A stretch of 64,000 bases of DNA from Pampus argenteus (Eukaryota; Chordata; Actinopteri; Scombriformes; Stromateidae): positions 13,656,501-13,720,500 of the forward strand of contig CM072876.1 of the NCBI GenBank assembly GCA_036937835.1. Reading direction: 5' to 3'. Each line of letters opens with the position of its first letter. Positions within the stretch are counted from its first letter, which is position 1. Below the pieces are notes generated by a model. It worked only from the letters and a program-made list of their open reading frames with translations, ran no database searches and had not been told where the DNA came from. Positions 33,968 to 47,431 of this stretch are shown here, one piece after another. The position numbers and the translations under genes are program-made.

Positions 33968-36900
33968 ATTAGTGTCCCGCACAGTTAATGACACAATATG
34001 CTGTTAGTGATTGCCTTTCAGACCAGACATATTTGAGCATGTTCTCATCTGATGCTGAATTGTTGATGGGAAAAACGAGGATGTGAGCAGCAAAGGTTAG
34101 AGTTTGTGTGCGTGTTGTTCGGTTTGTTTCTGATGGATGGGAAAATATTTCACACGGCTATTAAAGGTCCATTTCTGTAAACATAGGTCGTCTTAGGCAT
34201 TTCAACAAATAACTACTGGCGCTGTTAATTCTTGTAAGGACAACATAGGATGCTGGACTAAAAAGAAAACCAGTGGCTGCTTCTAGTGGGCGATATGGAT
34301 CCATATGCAATGTTTATATTGTCCTATCAGTACAGTATTATATTATTTTATCAAAGATTTTCTGAATGGTCAATGTATTCAAAAAAATAACCAGTCAGGA
34401 AGGTACATTTTTGCCTAATCCATCTGTCATGACATCCAACCTCATAATAATAATAAGATATATTACTTCATAATAGTTTTCACAACTACAGCTGAAGCGA
34501 ATGGAAGTGCAAATCATTCTGTGTTTACACTTTGTATTTCCACTATATGTACAATGAATTGAATTGAATTGAATTGAAAGTGACACCTTCCATTCAGTGT
34601 CCAGATGTTTGCTGGCTGGAGGCAACATCCTGCCTGTCATGTTACTTCATGTTATCAGCGTGCAGATTCGGTGGCACAGTAGAGGTTATGTTGTACTCGT
34701 TCTGGAGTCTGAAAAGGCTCATGTGAGGCAGGTTTTTTTTCTGACGCTGAGAACCTCCCGACGTATTCGGTCTCAGAGCGAGAAATCCTTTGTTTACTAA
34801 ATCCGTGTAACAAAACAGATGTTAAAATGTTTGTCACGCAGACATTCATCCAAGTGTTTATTTAAAGCCTCCCTGGTTGCAGTTTCTTTTTTTCTTTTTT
34901 CTTTTTTTTTTCTCTATATTTTACCCTCCGGCTTTTCATAAATAACAGCGCTCCGTACAGACTACATGTTTCCAAAGTTGTTTTTGTCCTGGTCCGACTC
35001 TTCCGCGGAGACGGTTTTTAAAGACTTTAGGAAGCAGCTATTCTCTTTTAAACATCATGAGAAATCAAACAAAACAAAACTAAAAAAAGGCTTAAGCTAA
35101 AAAAAGATTAAGCAGACGTCTCCGGGCCCCATAACAAGCATTTAGGAAAAACCTGCAGCAGCTAATTTAATAGCTTTTTAAGCTTATTAAATTTAACCAA
35201 CCATTTATGGATAATGTTATGAGTTAGTTGACATCACATATAAATACTACACTGGGAAGGAAAAGATGTTTCTCATCTCGTCCTCCGTGTACAGCTGCTG
35301 CAGAGCTTAATGAATAATGGTCTGCTTGCCTGCAGGCTCCTTCAGGTCCGTTTGGTGCCAGAATTAAATGACCATCCAGACTCCACTTTGACATTAGTTA
35401 ATTATTCTTCATGTTATTACAACAAGGAAATAAATGACTTAATTACCTTCTTATCTTCATGTTTATTTTTACTAACTAAGAATCCCAATAAACATCTTCC
35501 TCATATTAACCTTGTGTATGTATTACCGAATTGAACCATGTACACTTCAAATGCGCTAAAGAAGGCTCGATGCCGAAATACCTAAACGTTTTTTTCTGTC
35601 GTCATGTGAGCCAAATAAATAAGTGAGATGTTAATGTTTTGACCTCACACGTGTGGAATTTTAAGACGTGCTACTTTTTTCATATTTTTGGAATATCGCA
35701 GTAAACAGGAGCTTCTTTCTGACCAAATGTAACTTCTTCGTTTTATTTTCTTCACATTAGTCTAAACATTTTCAAGAAGTGAGTGAGTCACAGTTGATAC
35801 AAACCAGGTTTGTGTTGCCGACTCGGTTGATGAAGTTGCTAAGCAACAGCGGCATGGTGTTGGTGGTGTGTGTGTGGTCGGGGGTCTTTCAGGGTTATGA
35901 CCGTGAAGAAGAGGACACAAACCCAAAGAGATACGTTGAGATGTTGACATGCACGCAGTCCAGCCTTGTCGTGTCTCAAGGATTATAACTCTATGAACTC
36001 AAACTTCCAGTCATTCTTGATAATGTTTAGAAAATGAACTGTAAAAGCGAAGCGAGTCAAAAAATGTCTCTCATTTATTAAATAAGACCAAGCCAAGAAA
36101 ACCACAGACTGCAATGCTGAAACGATGTTGATTAATTAATTAACATTTTAGGTTTAATTTAGTAAATGAGAAACTCTTGACTTCATCGCCGCGTCTTGAG
36201 CACGTGAGTGAACTGTGTATTTCTCAGAACCCTGACGCGGTTGTCAATCATCCCTTCTTTAAGCTTCTTCTAATATCTCTGGGTCACTGAGAGCATGTCA
36301 GGCAAATGTCAGACGTTTCACTTTCATCTGGTGCAACCCACCCGAGGACATGTTGTGGCATCAGAAATGGATGTTTCTGTTCGATACTTTGTTTTTACAA
36401 GTACTCGCCTGACCATGACGCGCTGATTATGTGACGGCAGTTCATGTTTTCAGGACACGACGAGTCTTCAGGATCCATGTTTTTAATGACTCGTTTGTTT
36501 TATCAGCTCGTATCAGGTTCTTTTTCAAAACTGGAGTTGAAACTGGAGTTTTTTTTTTGTTTTTCCCGTCCTGTCACCAAGGTCACGGTAATGCTCTGAC
36601 CTCTCGTGTGAAGCACAAACAAGGCCACCTGTCTTGGTTGCATTCCCCTTGTCTTTGAACCCATATCAACATTTCTGCAAGCTGATCTCATCTGTCTTTT
36701 GCTCACGAGTTCAGTTCAGTGTGTCAGTCTCAGCTCTATGATGAGTGGTATAACACGTCAGACCAGGATTTTTGGATGACGGGTTTAGGCCGTGTTCAGA
36801 CTGATAAAAGCTTATTTTGCTGTGTTGACACAGAGGGGGGTCCTTAAACCTCCAACCCGACTCATTAACGCAGTGCAACACGTCATCTCCGTCGCGAAAC

Positions 36901-38985
36901 ACCTCCACACCTGATGGACTGAAAAACAAATATTATTATCTGCGTCTGTGCACGTATTGGCGTCTCAATAACAGGACGTGTGTATGTCGGATAAAAGCGA
37001 CCTTGTTCTCTCAGTTCATCACAGCTCACTCTCAACAGAAAAAAAAAAATCATCTTCTGAACGGGAAGTTTTGTTTTTGTTTGGAATAAGTGGTTTCTAT
37101 TTGTAGTGAGTGTAGAGCTGACCCCGTTCAATTCTTTTTTAATTACTAAAGAATTCATCTGTTTTTTTGTTTTTTTTGTTAATGGTCATTTTAAAAACAA
37201 TAAATGCAGACAGACAAGAGTTAATTTAATTTTAAATCTAAACACTCTTTCCACAGCAGGAACAGCAAAGTCTACTATAAACTCAATAATATCTGACTGG
37301 AAAGAAGTAAAAAAAAAAAACCTAATGAATAACACAAACATCAGTCAGCATCAGTCATTCATCCCGTCCTCTGTCCTCATTCACCGCCCCCAGATACCGG
37401 GGAGGGGCTGGTCTGTCTCAGTTACTAAGTTTATAAGAGTTTGCCAAATGTGTGGCGATCTAAGATAAATAGACTGTAGACATACAAACAGCTTCGTTTT
37501 AGCTTGTTCGTAACATTCGCTTTTAGCCCAACCGGCTCGCTGTGGTTTGCTTTTCTACATGCTTGTTGGCTTGATAGAGTACTTATTGGTATTTTACATT
37601 TTATTGCACTAAAACAGCAGTGAGCAGTGAGTAATCTTCACTTCACCTGGTTCACCGTGTCCTCTGCTCTGCTGTGTCTGTGTGTGAAACACTGCGAGTA
37701 TCTCATCCAGTATCACCACTTTAACTTACTGTATCTTTTATCTCGCGCAGTTGTCACACGCCGCCTCCAAGCGTAATAAAACCGTGATAATCACACGTCA
37801 TATAGAACGCCATGAGTTACATCTGACGCCAATAAGACTGGCGTTTATAAAAGCGTTTTGTTATTAAGTGAAGACATTCATTAAGCAGCGTAAACAGCTT
37901 CATGTTTTGCCATCAACTTGTCAGCGTGTTGTTTCTTTCTTTCTCTCGTTGGGATTTCTCTGTGCGATTACTACATTCCTGGAGGAAGTCACTGGCGGAC
38001 ATGACAGGGTGGAGTGGCTCTAATTAGACTTTGAACGTTTGCATAGAAGCGTTAAGAAGAACAAACTCATTAATTGTTGCTGGTATGGATGTGGGGTTTT
38101 CTTTTTGTCTTTCTGTCGGATGACTTTTAAATAGGAAAATGCTTGACAAAACGTCTTTTCTTAAAACTGTTTTTCAACATATTCTCCTCAGTTCCACCAA
38201 AGGATTCAGCTTGTGTTGAGTTTTCAAACACAGAGATCACAAAGTATTTGATGCTATATTAGAAATGAATCATTTCCTTTTCTTTTGTGACTGTGATAAC
38301 TCTTCAAAACACAACAGTGCTACTGCTGCAGAAGTACATTGCAGACCAGCCAGAAAGACTCTTTTGTCACCAACAGTGTCATGTGTATCAGTCTTGTTAT
38401 ATTGTTGAGATTAGATATACAAAACTGCAGTGATTAACTTTTTATGTAAATCCAAAATCTAATGATCTGTTTTAGCATGAGATTTAGCCTAAATACATTT
38501 CCTTTCAGTTTTGTTATTGCATGTATTAAAGCCTAAGATGAGACCTTGAGTGTGTTTTGCTGGATAAAACCGAGGAAATAAACACTCAGACATGCAATGA
38601 TAATGCAAAACTATCGCCAAGGAAACGATATTAGATGATCCTGCAAAACTAACCAACGTTATTAGAATTCTTATTTTCTATGGTATCTATCCATTGCAGT
38701 CTTAGAGTCAAATCATGATTTAGATAATCACTCTTCATGGTATTCTGGCCCTGTCCAAAAAGCAGCACAGTCCTGAATGGAAGTGCTGAGGAGTTTATGG
38801 CCCTGCCTCTCAGCTGTGGGAGTCAGAGGGGTCGTGTTTGTGTGGATATCAACAGGATTTACGGCACAATAGCAGTCAAGTCTACGACTTTGATCCAGCG
38901 CAGGTTGAATTTGCTTCTACCAATCTTTCTGTTGCTCGTTGTCAAGCCTCTTTAACAGGGCAGGAAGTTATTTTTATATAGTACG
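33968..38985. other. Intergenic, no gene seen
   Basis: Contains a pyrimidine tract at about 34883-34916, the GAATT tandem, and at 35551-35590 a GAAGGCTCGATGCCGAAATA motif that recalls ends of fish retroelements. No gene is supported. Confidence 0.5.
34555..34578. repeat. (GAATT)n minisatellite
   Basis: Nearly five tandem copies of GAATT. Confidence 0.9.
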
Positions 38986-39218
38986 TACACTATATTGCCA
39001 AAAGTATTTGGCCACCCATCTGAATGATCAGAATTAGGTGTCCTAATCACTTGACCCGGCCACAGTTGTATAAAAGCACTTAGGCATGGAGACTGTTTCT
39101 ACAAACATTTGTGAAGGAATGGGCCGGTCTCAGGAGCTCAGTGATTTCCAGCGTGGAAAGCAACCTTTGGACAGCCTTCCCAGAAGAGTTTAAGCTTTAC
39201 TTTTGGCAATATAGTGTA
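38986..39218 (+). mobile_element. Internally deleted Tc1-like element
   Basis: Bounded by TACACTATATTGCCAAAAGT and its exact inverse ACTTTTGGCAATATAGTGTA, with TA at both ends as expected for Tc1/mariner insertion. The interior keeps the start of a transposase reading frame (MGRSQELSDFQRG at about 39119-39157) and then jumps to sequence that I recognise as the far 3' end of the family, followed by a stop at 39190. It cannot encode a transposase and is a deletion derivative. Confidence 0.85.
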
Positions 39219-39240
39219 TGAAAAGGTAATTTAGTGTTTT

Positions 39241-39262
39241 TTCGTTCGTTTCGTTCGTTTCC
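39241..39262. repeat. (CGTTT/CGTT) tandem beside Tc1-like element
   Basis: TTCGTTCGTTTCGTTCGTTT lies about 22 bp beyond the right end of the Tc1-like element. Confidence 0.8.
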
Positions 39263-42200
39263 CTCTAAAGTTACATATCACAAGGAGGGAGTCGACACGT
39301 GTCTTTTGTCCAAAGGAAAAATTCCAGTTTTCTTTCTTGAGATTTATTTTAACATTTCTTTTGAACATAAAGTCATACAAAACTGCAGTAATCCACAAAA
39401 AAAAATCACAATTACGAGCACGGTCGAAAACTGTTGTGCTCTCCTTGCTTACATCCTTTCCAATCAGAAACAAAATTACACATATATCAGACTACGCACG
39501 CCTCAACCAACAGGACGTGTGCAGATACTAACAACCTTAACATATGCAACATGCAACAAATCTACATCACCCGTCAACCTCTTTACATTATACATATACA
39601 CATATACTAAATGACGAACAGTAAATATGGTAAATAATTATGTAATATAAGCAATCAATGTTGTCAGCTGGCATACAAAACATATTGTTGTGAAGCTATC
39701 TGATTAAATGTTCCTGGATATTATCAATTCAAGCTCCCTGAAAGACTCTTGACATGACCTGACATGCAATAAGCATATTTGTGAATACAAAACACTGATA
39801 TGAAACTTAACAAACGGTCCCGTGCTAACAAAGCTTATTTTAATTAAATTTTTTTATTTATTTCATTATTTCTAAACCAAACAAACCATTTCAGTGAGTG
39901 TTCTTCTTCATGAATGTAGGTTTTTTTAATTTCTGTTATTTGTGTTATTGTGTGAAATCAGTAAATATGATTAATTGTAGAATCACTGAAAGCTAAAATG
40001 TCTCCCACTTCAAGTACGATATGAATTCCTGTAATCTGTTTCATTTGTGTATTTCTCCATGGAAATATCAAACTAAACAAACCATAATCTTGCCCAGGAG
40101 AGAAACAATAGATGTGCAGCTTGACCTTGCAGTGATACAAAGGCAGACTGAGTTGAAACGGAGGCCCGCCGATAGGCTCTGTTGGATGTACTGCAAGCAG
40201 TGTGTTGGTCACGTGTCTCATGTAGTGCTATAAAACACATGAAAACATTTAAAGTCTTAATAAGCGTGTAAATTATGGGCCGGAAAATTCACCCGGAATC
40301 TGAGCGTGATTAGCATAAGTCTTCCCAGACATTAATAGTGGTTCCAAAGGAAATAAAACAGGGATTTTCATTGAAATACAACAGTTTATTATGGGATTTT
40401 TTTTAAATATCTGAATTCCAGTAACATTGGGACATTTCTATCTTGTAAATTACCAAAGTTTTCAAACAAGTTTTCATGCAGTTCTTGTTTTCAGGCTATA
40501 ATAAGATAGAAGTTACAACGTTACCATCATGGAGTTTTCTGTAGCAGCTCAGTGACTGTTGCTCCTTCAGATGAAGTAACGCTGGTCAAGGATGAGCCTG
40601 TCAGAAACTCATATCAGAATCTTTTGTCATGTACTTTTGATAACATGTTTTAGGATGTACCAACATGTGATAAACATGACCTCAAGATGATTCAGACTTC
40701 GCTCTAGACTACAAAAGACTACAGTCTTTAGATCAGTGTAAACAGCTTCTAATCAGTAAGTTACACGGATACATGGCGCTAAATATTAGATGTCAAGGGG
40801 TTTGAAGGTTTTCTTTTTCATTACTTTTAGAGACGGTACCATAATTCAAGCTCAACCTGACAAAGAGCCGATCTGGGCTCGAGACGTTGTACTCCTCCTG
40901 ATTGTAAAGAAGAAGAAGAATATGAGACATGGAAAGTAGCTACAGGTTTTTTTGCACTGATTGCTTTCTGTCAACATGTCTGTCAGTTTGTATTGGTAAT
41001 GTGGAATATGGTGATTTATTCAGACAAGCCAAATATTTGATTTCTATTATTTCTTTTTTATAAACACACTATTTTAGACTCATCATTTTACACTCCCCGT
41101 ACATGTTTATCTTTTTGTAAAGCACAACTTTATATTTTTGAAAAGCATTATACAGTATAAAGTTAGCATCCCTATGTTATTCTTTACCTCTATTGAATAG
41201 ATATGAGTGAGCCACAACACATTTCCATCACTTTGACAATAATGTTTTTCTGATTCTGAAAGAGACAGGTTGCACAAAAATGGGAAAATATGGTCTGTAT
41301 TGCCTTAGTTAGTGCAGTGATTTACACAAAATGCGATACCATACACAACACCTCTATAAATAATACCCCAAGTCAATCAGAGAGTGACCTTTGCTTCCAC
41401 CTCAATGGGTGCATTCACCTCCTTCTACTCCAATCGTCAGATCTGCAGGCGTTTTTGGCTGTTTTGATACACCTCGGATAAGGCCCTTATCACAGCACCA
41501 GCTTCCGATCTGCTCTCCTGCATCAGTTAAAGCCATTGTTTGTTTGGGGATGGAGCTGTGTTTTGCCCTGGGAGCAGTCCCGATCTCTGTGAAAGACTGT
41601 CACAGTCACGGCTAAGGAATGCTTGTTGAGCTCGGAGTATAGGAACCCTGCTGAGATGTGATTATTAACACAGGCCTGGATATTATATCAGGTTATGCAG
41701 GCCCTGATGGAAAAGATAGTAAAAAAAGCTTAATACATTGTGGTTAAAAGTGCCTGTTGTTTTTCACCAGCATCTATGGAGGGATTTGGCTCATAGTGAA
41801 GCATATGACAAGGATTGGGTTTCCACCTCAATGACCTCTTTTACACAATGAATTCTCATTTCACATTCACATTGGTGTATTATTGGTATCGGTATTCCCT
41901 CAAAATTCATTAAAAGTCCATTCCAGTGGAGAAAAAAAGCAGTTTTCCAGCTTTCTGTCTGGTTTTGAAGCATTGTCTGTGAAGTGCTGTGAATGAAGAA
42001 AATGAACACATGCAAGTGTAGAGATACTTTTAAGAAGCAAATGTCTTTTGGAATGCTAAACCCAAAATCCAGAAGACACTATATACAACACAAAGTCCAA
42101 GAGGAAAAGTTTGTTTTTCTTTTCTTTAACTGAAATCATGTATCATGCTGCTGAAACAATGTTTGTTTGGCTCAGTGCATGTTTGCTATCCTTAGTGGTC

Positions 42201-43211
42201 GATATAACCTAAACTTACTTACTTGCCACTACCACCAGTAACCAGAACTGAAATCTTAGAGATCCCCTCTAGGCATGTTTTTGTGATTAATAATGTGTGT
42301 CTGATATGTTTTAAGAATTGTAGCATTAAGGTCATTTGCCCGTAGCACCAATAAAAAATGATTCACACTTTGTTTTTTCAAATGTTCTCTTCCTCACATT
42401 TTTTTTTTCTTTCCCCTTTTCATCAATGGACTATTCACCCAGCATGAGCTGGTCATGGCTACGAGACAGCAACACAATATGGCTTTAATTTGTCTGTGTC
42501 TCTTTATTTATTGGCCCGTCTAAAGAAAAACGTGCTCTTCGTGCTGACTGCCAGGTCATGTCCTCAGCTATAGGTCCTCAGCCCAGGTCCAACATCTTGA
42601 ATCAGCATTTCTTTTGCACTAGTTGGCTTCGAGGAGCATACACCAGCAATACCTTTACTGATAGATACCTTGTTGCATAACCAACACACATGTGCCGCAG
42701 CTGTTCAGCTTGCTTTTAAGGGTGAAGTTGAGTTTGTCTCTGGCATCTCCAGTTTGTACCGTTTCACCATTCAGTACAGGATGTCTTTTATTAAGGCAGA
42801 TGGGGCCTGTAATATTCTTAGTTCACGTAAACCATCTATATATATCAATTACATTCTATTAGTTATGGCAAGATGATTCGAAGCAATTTATTAATATGTT
42901 GTGGTTTGCGCTGCACATCTGACAAATATGCAAAAGAACATAAAATCTTAGAAAATATGTTTTTACTTGGATGTGATTCCATTATACAATGCGCTCAGTT
43001 CAGATTAATTGAGCGAGGATGCCATCTGCACAGTTCAAACAATCATAATGCCTTTGAATCTGTTCAGCATCAAAGGAGGAATCTGCCTAAAGAAGTAAAT
43101 AATTCCCGAAGCAATCGTGAGCTGTTTCACATGTTGTTTTGTCAAGATGCTTTGGTTTTATGAGGACTGTAAGATCTCAGACTGTGGGCAAGTTTCACAG
43201 CTGATGGCTGA

Positions 43212-43240
43212 ATGATGATGATGATGATGATGATGATGAT
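43212..43240. repeat. (ATG)n trinucleotide repeat
   Basis: About nine to ten units of ATG/GAT. Confidence 0.9.
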
Positions 43241-44549
43241 AAATTACGTTGCAGTGCATATACCAAAGTCTCCATCACCATATGCCATTTGGTGAGACCA
43301 GAAGTCCTGATGCCCGAAGTGATGTTAAACATGTCAGGTTAGTGGTCTCAACCAGTGCTCTCCTGCTGCTTTGTGCAACTTTTTCTCCAACTATCTATCC
43401 ACCTCCTCGTAATAAGCCAAAATCACCCTATAAGAGGTTCAGTAAAGTTTCTGATAATGACGATCAAAGGGAGCATTTCGTTGTAGTTTTTTCAGCCTCT
43501 GGGGGCGAGCTGTGGGAATTCTGTGATTTCATAATCATATGAACAATGGCTCTGCTCCGTCGTGTCACAGTAAGCCATGACAGTGTGACTGTGAGCACCA
43601 GCGTGCACAATACACTGAGCCTGAAACTGAAGCAGCAAGTATGTCCACCTTTTGTTATCGGTGAAAAAGGCCTAATAGAACTTTTCCCTAAGTCAGTAGT
43701 TCAAACATACCTGAGGTATAAATACATATCTTTGAGGGGCATCTTTCTAAATTGTGAGTAGGTACATTACAGTAACCAGGAACGTCGTGCTAAGGCCCCA
43801 GTGATTTACTACAGTGCCTGATACTGTATGTGCAGGTGTAAGCTTGTGTGTCTCCAATGTGCCACTTACACCCCAAGTGAATGGGCCCCACAAGTATGCA
43901 GAGTATTTGTCACAGTGACAAAGCATGTGAAGACTCGATGTCTACACTGAATGATTTGCATATAACTTGACTTCTGAAGCATGCTGGGTATGATTTACTG
44001 CGCGTTTACATGTGTGTATGGAGCATGTGTATAGACCGATACAAGAGACACTTCCCTGCACAGTGCAAAGGAATTTTTCTGGGAATCTCTAGTGGTTTTT
44101 CACTAGAGAAGTGATTAACCTCAAATGAAATGCCAGTTATGTTACTGTGGTCAGAAAACAGACAGGAAAAATACAGAGGCAAATAGAGAGAGAGAGAATG
44201 AAATCCAGAGAGGATGTGTCTCACCTGTGTCTCCCACCCCCTCTGACTGTATGGATTTACATACAGCGCAGACAAACAGTGGATAGATGACTCATTAGAT
44301 GCGTCAGGCTGCTGTCAGAGAAAGTTAGAGCAGAAGTAAAATGCCACTTTGAACACCCCACTGGTGTTTACTGGAAGGGAGCAGGAATGCTAAGAATGTC
44401 TGCCGTCTGAGTTTGTCCCTGAATGAAAAAGTGCTCATAAAATCTTTCCCAGGCAACCTTTGAAACGCTTATTTCCGAGAATGGATGCTGGGAATCCCCA
44501 TTTTTCTGTATCCGTACAGACATAAATGGAACAAAATATCCGTTGCATG

Positions 44550-44574
44550 TGTGAAGTGCCACACGCACTTCACA
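44550..44574. repeat. Perfect hairpin, 9-bp stem and 7-nt loop
   Basis: TGTGAAGTG, loop CCACACG, then CACTTCACA. Confidence 0.8.
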
Positions 44575-44670
44575 GAGTGTGTGTGCAGACATTTGCAGCT
44601 GAAATGCACTACTTTTCCAAAGCTCAGCTGCTTCCACCAACTTTATAGGTCTGCCACTATTGATCTAGAC

Positions 44671-44860
44671 CAAAATATCTACAACTACTATCTACATCTA
44701 CAACTATTGGATGGATTGTCATAAAATGTACCAACATTTTTGTTCCCCAAAGGATGAATCCTACGGAATTCCGTAATCCCCTGAATTTTTCCACCACAAG
44801 GTCAAAGTCTTTACTCATCCAGTGAAACATCTTGACATTTACTGGATGGATTACATTGCA
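44671..44860 (+). repeat. Dimeric teleost repeat with GGATGGATT units
   Basis: Two head-to-tail units, anchored by ACTATTGGATGGATTGTCAT (44704) and ACTGGATGGATTAC (44840). Between them lie GTTCCCCAAAGGATGAATCC and CCCCTGAATTTTTCC. I recognise this as a high-copy teleost repeat (ATTGGATGGATTGCCATGAA type). The class is unknown to me. Confidence 0.6.
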
Positions 44861-44999
44861 AAAGGTAATAAGTAGGTTGTTGTCTTTCTCTTCCAACATA
44901 TGTTGGCGTCATTCACTTCTTTAGAAAAGGACTTGCCTGGTTTCAATAAAAAAAGATGCCCTGAAAAACATCACAGTTATGGTTGGAAGAATGACTCAA

Positions 45000-46998
45000 C
45001 CAAAGTATACTGATGTGAACAGAGCCTCGAACTTAAACCAACGACTGAATGTTTAAAGTCTGTCTGGCTTGGCTTTATTTTCTCCATAGTTTGTCACACA
45101 GGAAGTACTTGTGATGTATTTAATGCTACCAGCAGCAGTATCAATGGTTTGGAAGACCTGTAATTAACAACCAGCTCCAGCTACAGAAAGTCACACTTCA
45201 TCAACAAAAACAATCCAAGGAAAAAGATGTCGCGGTGCTAGACACACTGTTTGACCCAAACGTGTGCAGGATGAGGGTGAAAGAGCGTGTGGCTTTGTTT
45301 TTGTGGGATAAAAGAAGCTAATTGTGTCCAAGCAGAATATGTTTCAGGGCATTTTCTTTCTCTGGCTTTGACTTCCAGCACAGATGGAGTCAGAGTGAAT
45401 TGACTTTGAATTTAACTTTAGAACAGAGCGCACTTATCATTTAATACCCTACTAATGAAAAGTGGAGGGGGTGGAGAAAAAAAAAAAGTGGAAAAATTGA
45501 AAATGCAGGTGTCATTTTTTAAAAATATGTTCCTTGTTTTAATTGGGTGCAATCCCTATAACATTCCTATTTCTTTTTTTGAAAGCATGTTCCATGCACC
45601 CTGCCCATACCAAGTGGTCACGTTGCTGGCCTTGTGACTAAACATTTTGCTGCACGTTGAAGCGTATTTAGCACAGTTAATTTAGCAGGAGTTGGAACAC
45701 TAATAGCGTTGTGCCCACTTTATTTAAATGACTCATGTTGGATCTCAGGCTCGTCATATATCGGGAATTACATTAAATCCGCCAGAAACGTACCTGAACA
45801 TGCCCTCAAAGTTGCTCAACTAATTTATCATGCTAACAGATAGGCATTAATTAAGATGGATGCAGTAGAAATAAAGTGGACTAGTAAAGGGGAACAAAAA
45901 AAAGTTAGTGCGTGCTTGTAACTGCAGATGACAGTGAAAACAATATCATAATATTAGCAGAAGAAAACTGAGCATGTGTAATAACAAATGTGACTCAGTG
46001 ATGTCTGTACCTGCCCACAAACCTGCAGCCTCTAATAAGATCTGGATTACCCTTGTTTGAGGTTTTCAGTTGCCAGAATATTAAAAAAAAAAAAAAAAAA
46101 AATGTCTGTTATGCATGAAGATCAGCCAAAATCAAGACTTGAGACACGAGGCTGCCGCAAACTGAACGAATCTATTAGTGTCAGATTTTGGAGGCTGAAC
46201 TGCACCTCTCCGCCATGTTTTTTTTTTTTTTTTTAAACTGAGTTTGGTACCGAGACCAATTTATTTAATTTGGCTAGTTTAGGGTTTCACATTTGTCCTG
46301 CGTTTTTTCTTGTAGTTTTCTTTGCTCATTATTTCTTTGACTTCCAATATGTCGGGGATGATTGGTTTACTGAAACCGTAGCTGCTCCAAACCGTCTCCA
46401 CGTCTCAGATCAAGCTACTCTACAACTACAACTCGCTGTTGGAGCACCGTGCTGTCAGCTACATACGGTGCTGCGGCCTTTGCTGTCTTTCAGACTCCAA
46501 CCACTAATAATAGTGGAGGATCCCACTTTTATAATTGTGTTTGCATTCGAATTACAGTTTGCGTGCCGTTACAGCAGTGGATCGGTTCTAACTCGATCCA
46601 GCAAGCAGTGGGAAACCACAAGTTCTAGGGGGAAACGGTATACACAAACATATCAATTTGGGATTAAATATAAATATTTGGATACCCCTTTTCCTTTTAT
46701 TTTTTACTTAATCTTTATGTGGGGGTATATCATTTGCCATTTAGGTTGTCGGTCATAGATTACCAGCTGCAATAAATGTTTAAACTCATTTTGGTTGCGG
46801 TGTTTGGGACGTCGTACCGCAGCATGGCACAGACTTAAACACATTTACTACCTACAAGTACTACCTACAGACTTTTTGAGGCAAAAACATCACATCACAT
46901 TTAAGCTTAAGCCAAAGAGAATTTAAAGCCCATATATGTATAGTAGTAATAGTTTGACAGTTAAAGTATCAAAGTTTGAATACATTGCCAATTTTAAT
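45000..46998. other. Intergenic, open frame without support
   Basis: Includes an A tract at 46083-46103 and a T tract near 46219-46236. The 162-codon open frame at 46270-46758 lacks any recognisable domain. Confidence 0.5.
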
Positions 46999-47002
46999 TT
47001 AT

Positions 47003-47130
47003 TGCAGGCATTCATGGTTCCCAGATGAAGAGCCACTAGCAGATTGACAGTTTCACTTTAGACTGAAATATCTCAATACAGGAAACATTTCCGTGAAATT
47101 TGGCAAATATTTATGTTCATGCCAATGAAA
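47003..47130 (+). repeat. Diverged copy of the GGATGGATT-type repeat
   Basis: GCATTCATGGTTCCCAGATG, CTGAAATATCTCAATACAGG and GTGAAATTTGGCAAATATTT occur in the order expected for the same family as 44671-44860, but the copy is more decayed. Confidence 0.5.
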
Positions 47131-47386
47131 AACGCTTAAAATGTAGGTGTCAAATATCAATCATATCAAATCTATTGTTTGTTTTTTTTGTAGCCCAATG
47201 TGGTTTAAGGTGATTTAGCTTTTATGTTTTACATCAAGTTATCACTTAGTGCAGCTATAATTCTGGCCACACACTCCTTCCTTCTCTCTGCATCTCGTTC
47301 TCCTCTTTCTTTTGTTTTCATGTAATTTTACTCTTTCTCACTCGCTACCCATCCCTCTCCCTATCATTATTCTTGCAGAACTGGCA

Positions 47387-47400
47387 GTGTGTGTGTGTGT

Positions 47401-47431
<31 letters not shown>
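47387..47431. repeat. (GT)n microsatellite
   Basis: About 22 GT units with one AT interruption. Confidence 0.95.

Larger units (their letters stand above)
39219..44549. other. Intergenic, no gene seen
   Basis: Contains the CGTT and ATG tandems and, at 40856-40889, an AAGAGCC...GGCTCGAGACGTTG motif similar to retroelement ends. No gene is supported. Confidence 0.5.

Noticed and set aside
46270..46758. 162-codon open frame on the plus strand
   Set aside because: No recognisable domain, odd hydrophobic composition, a non-ATG start and no splice or promoter context; most likely chance.
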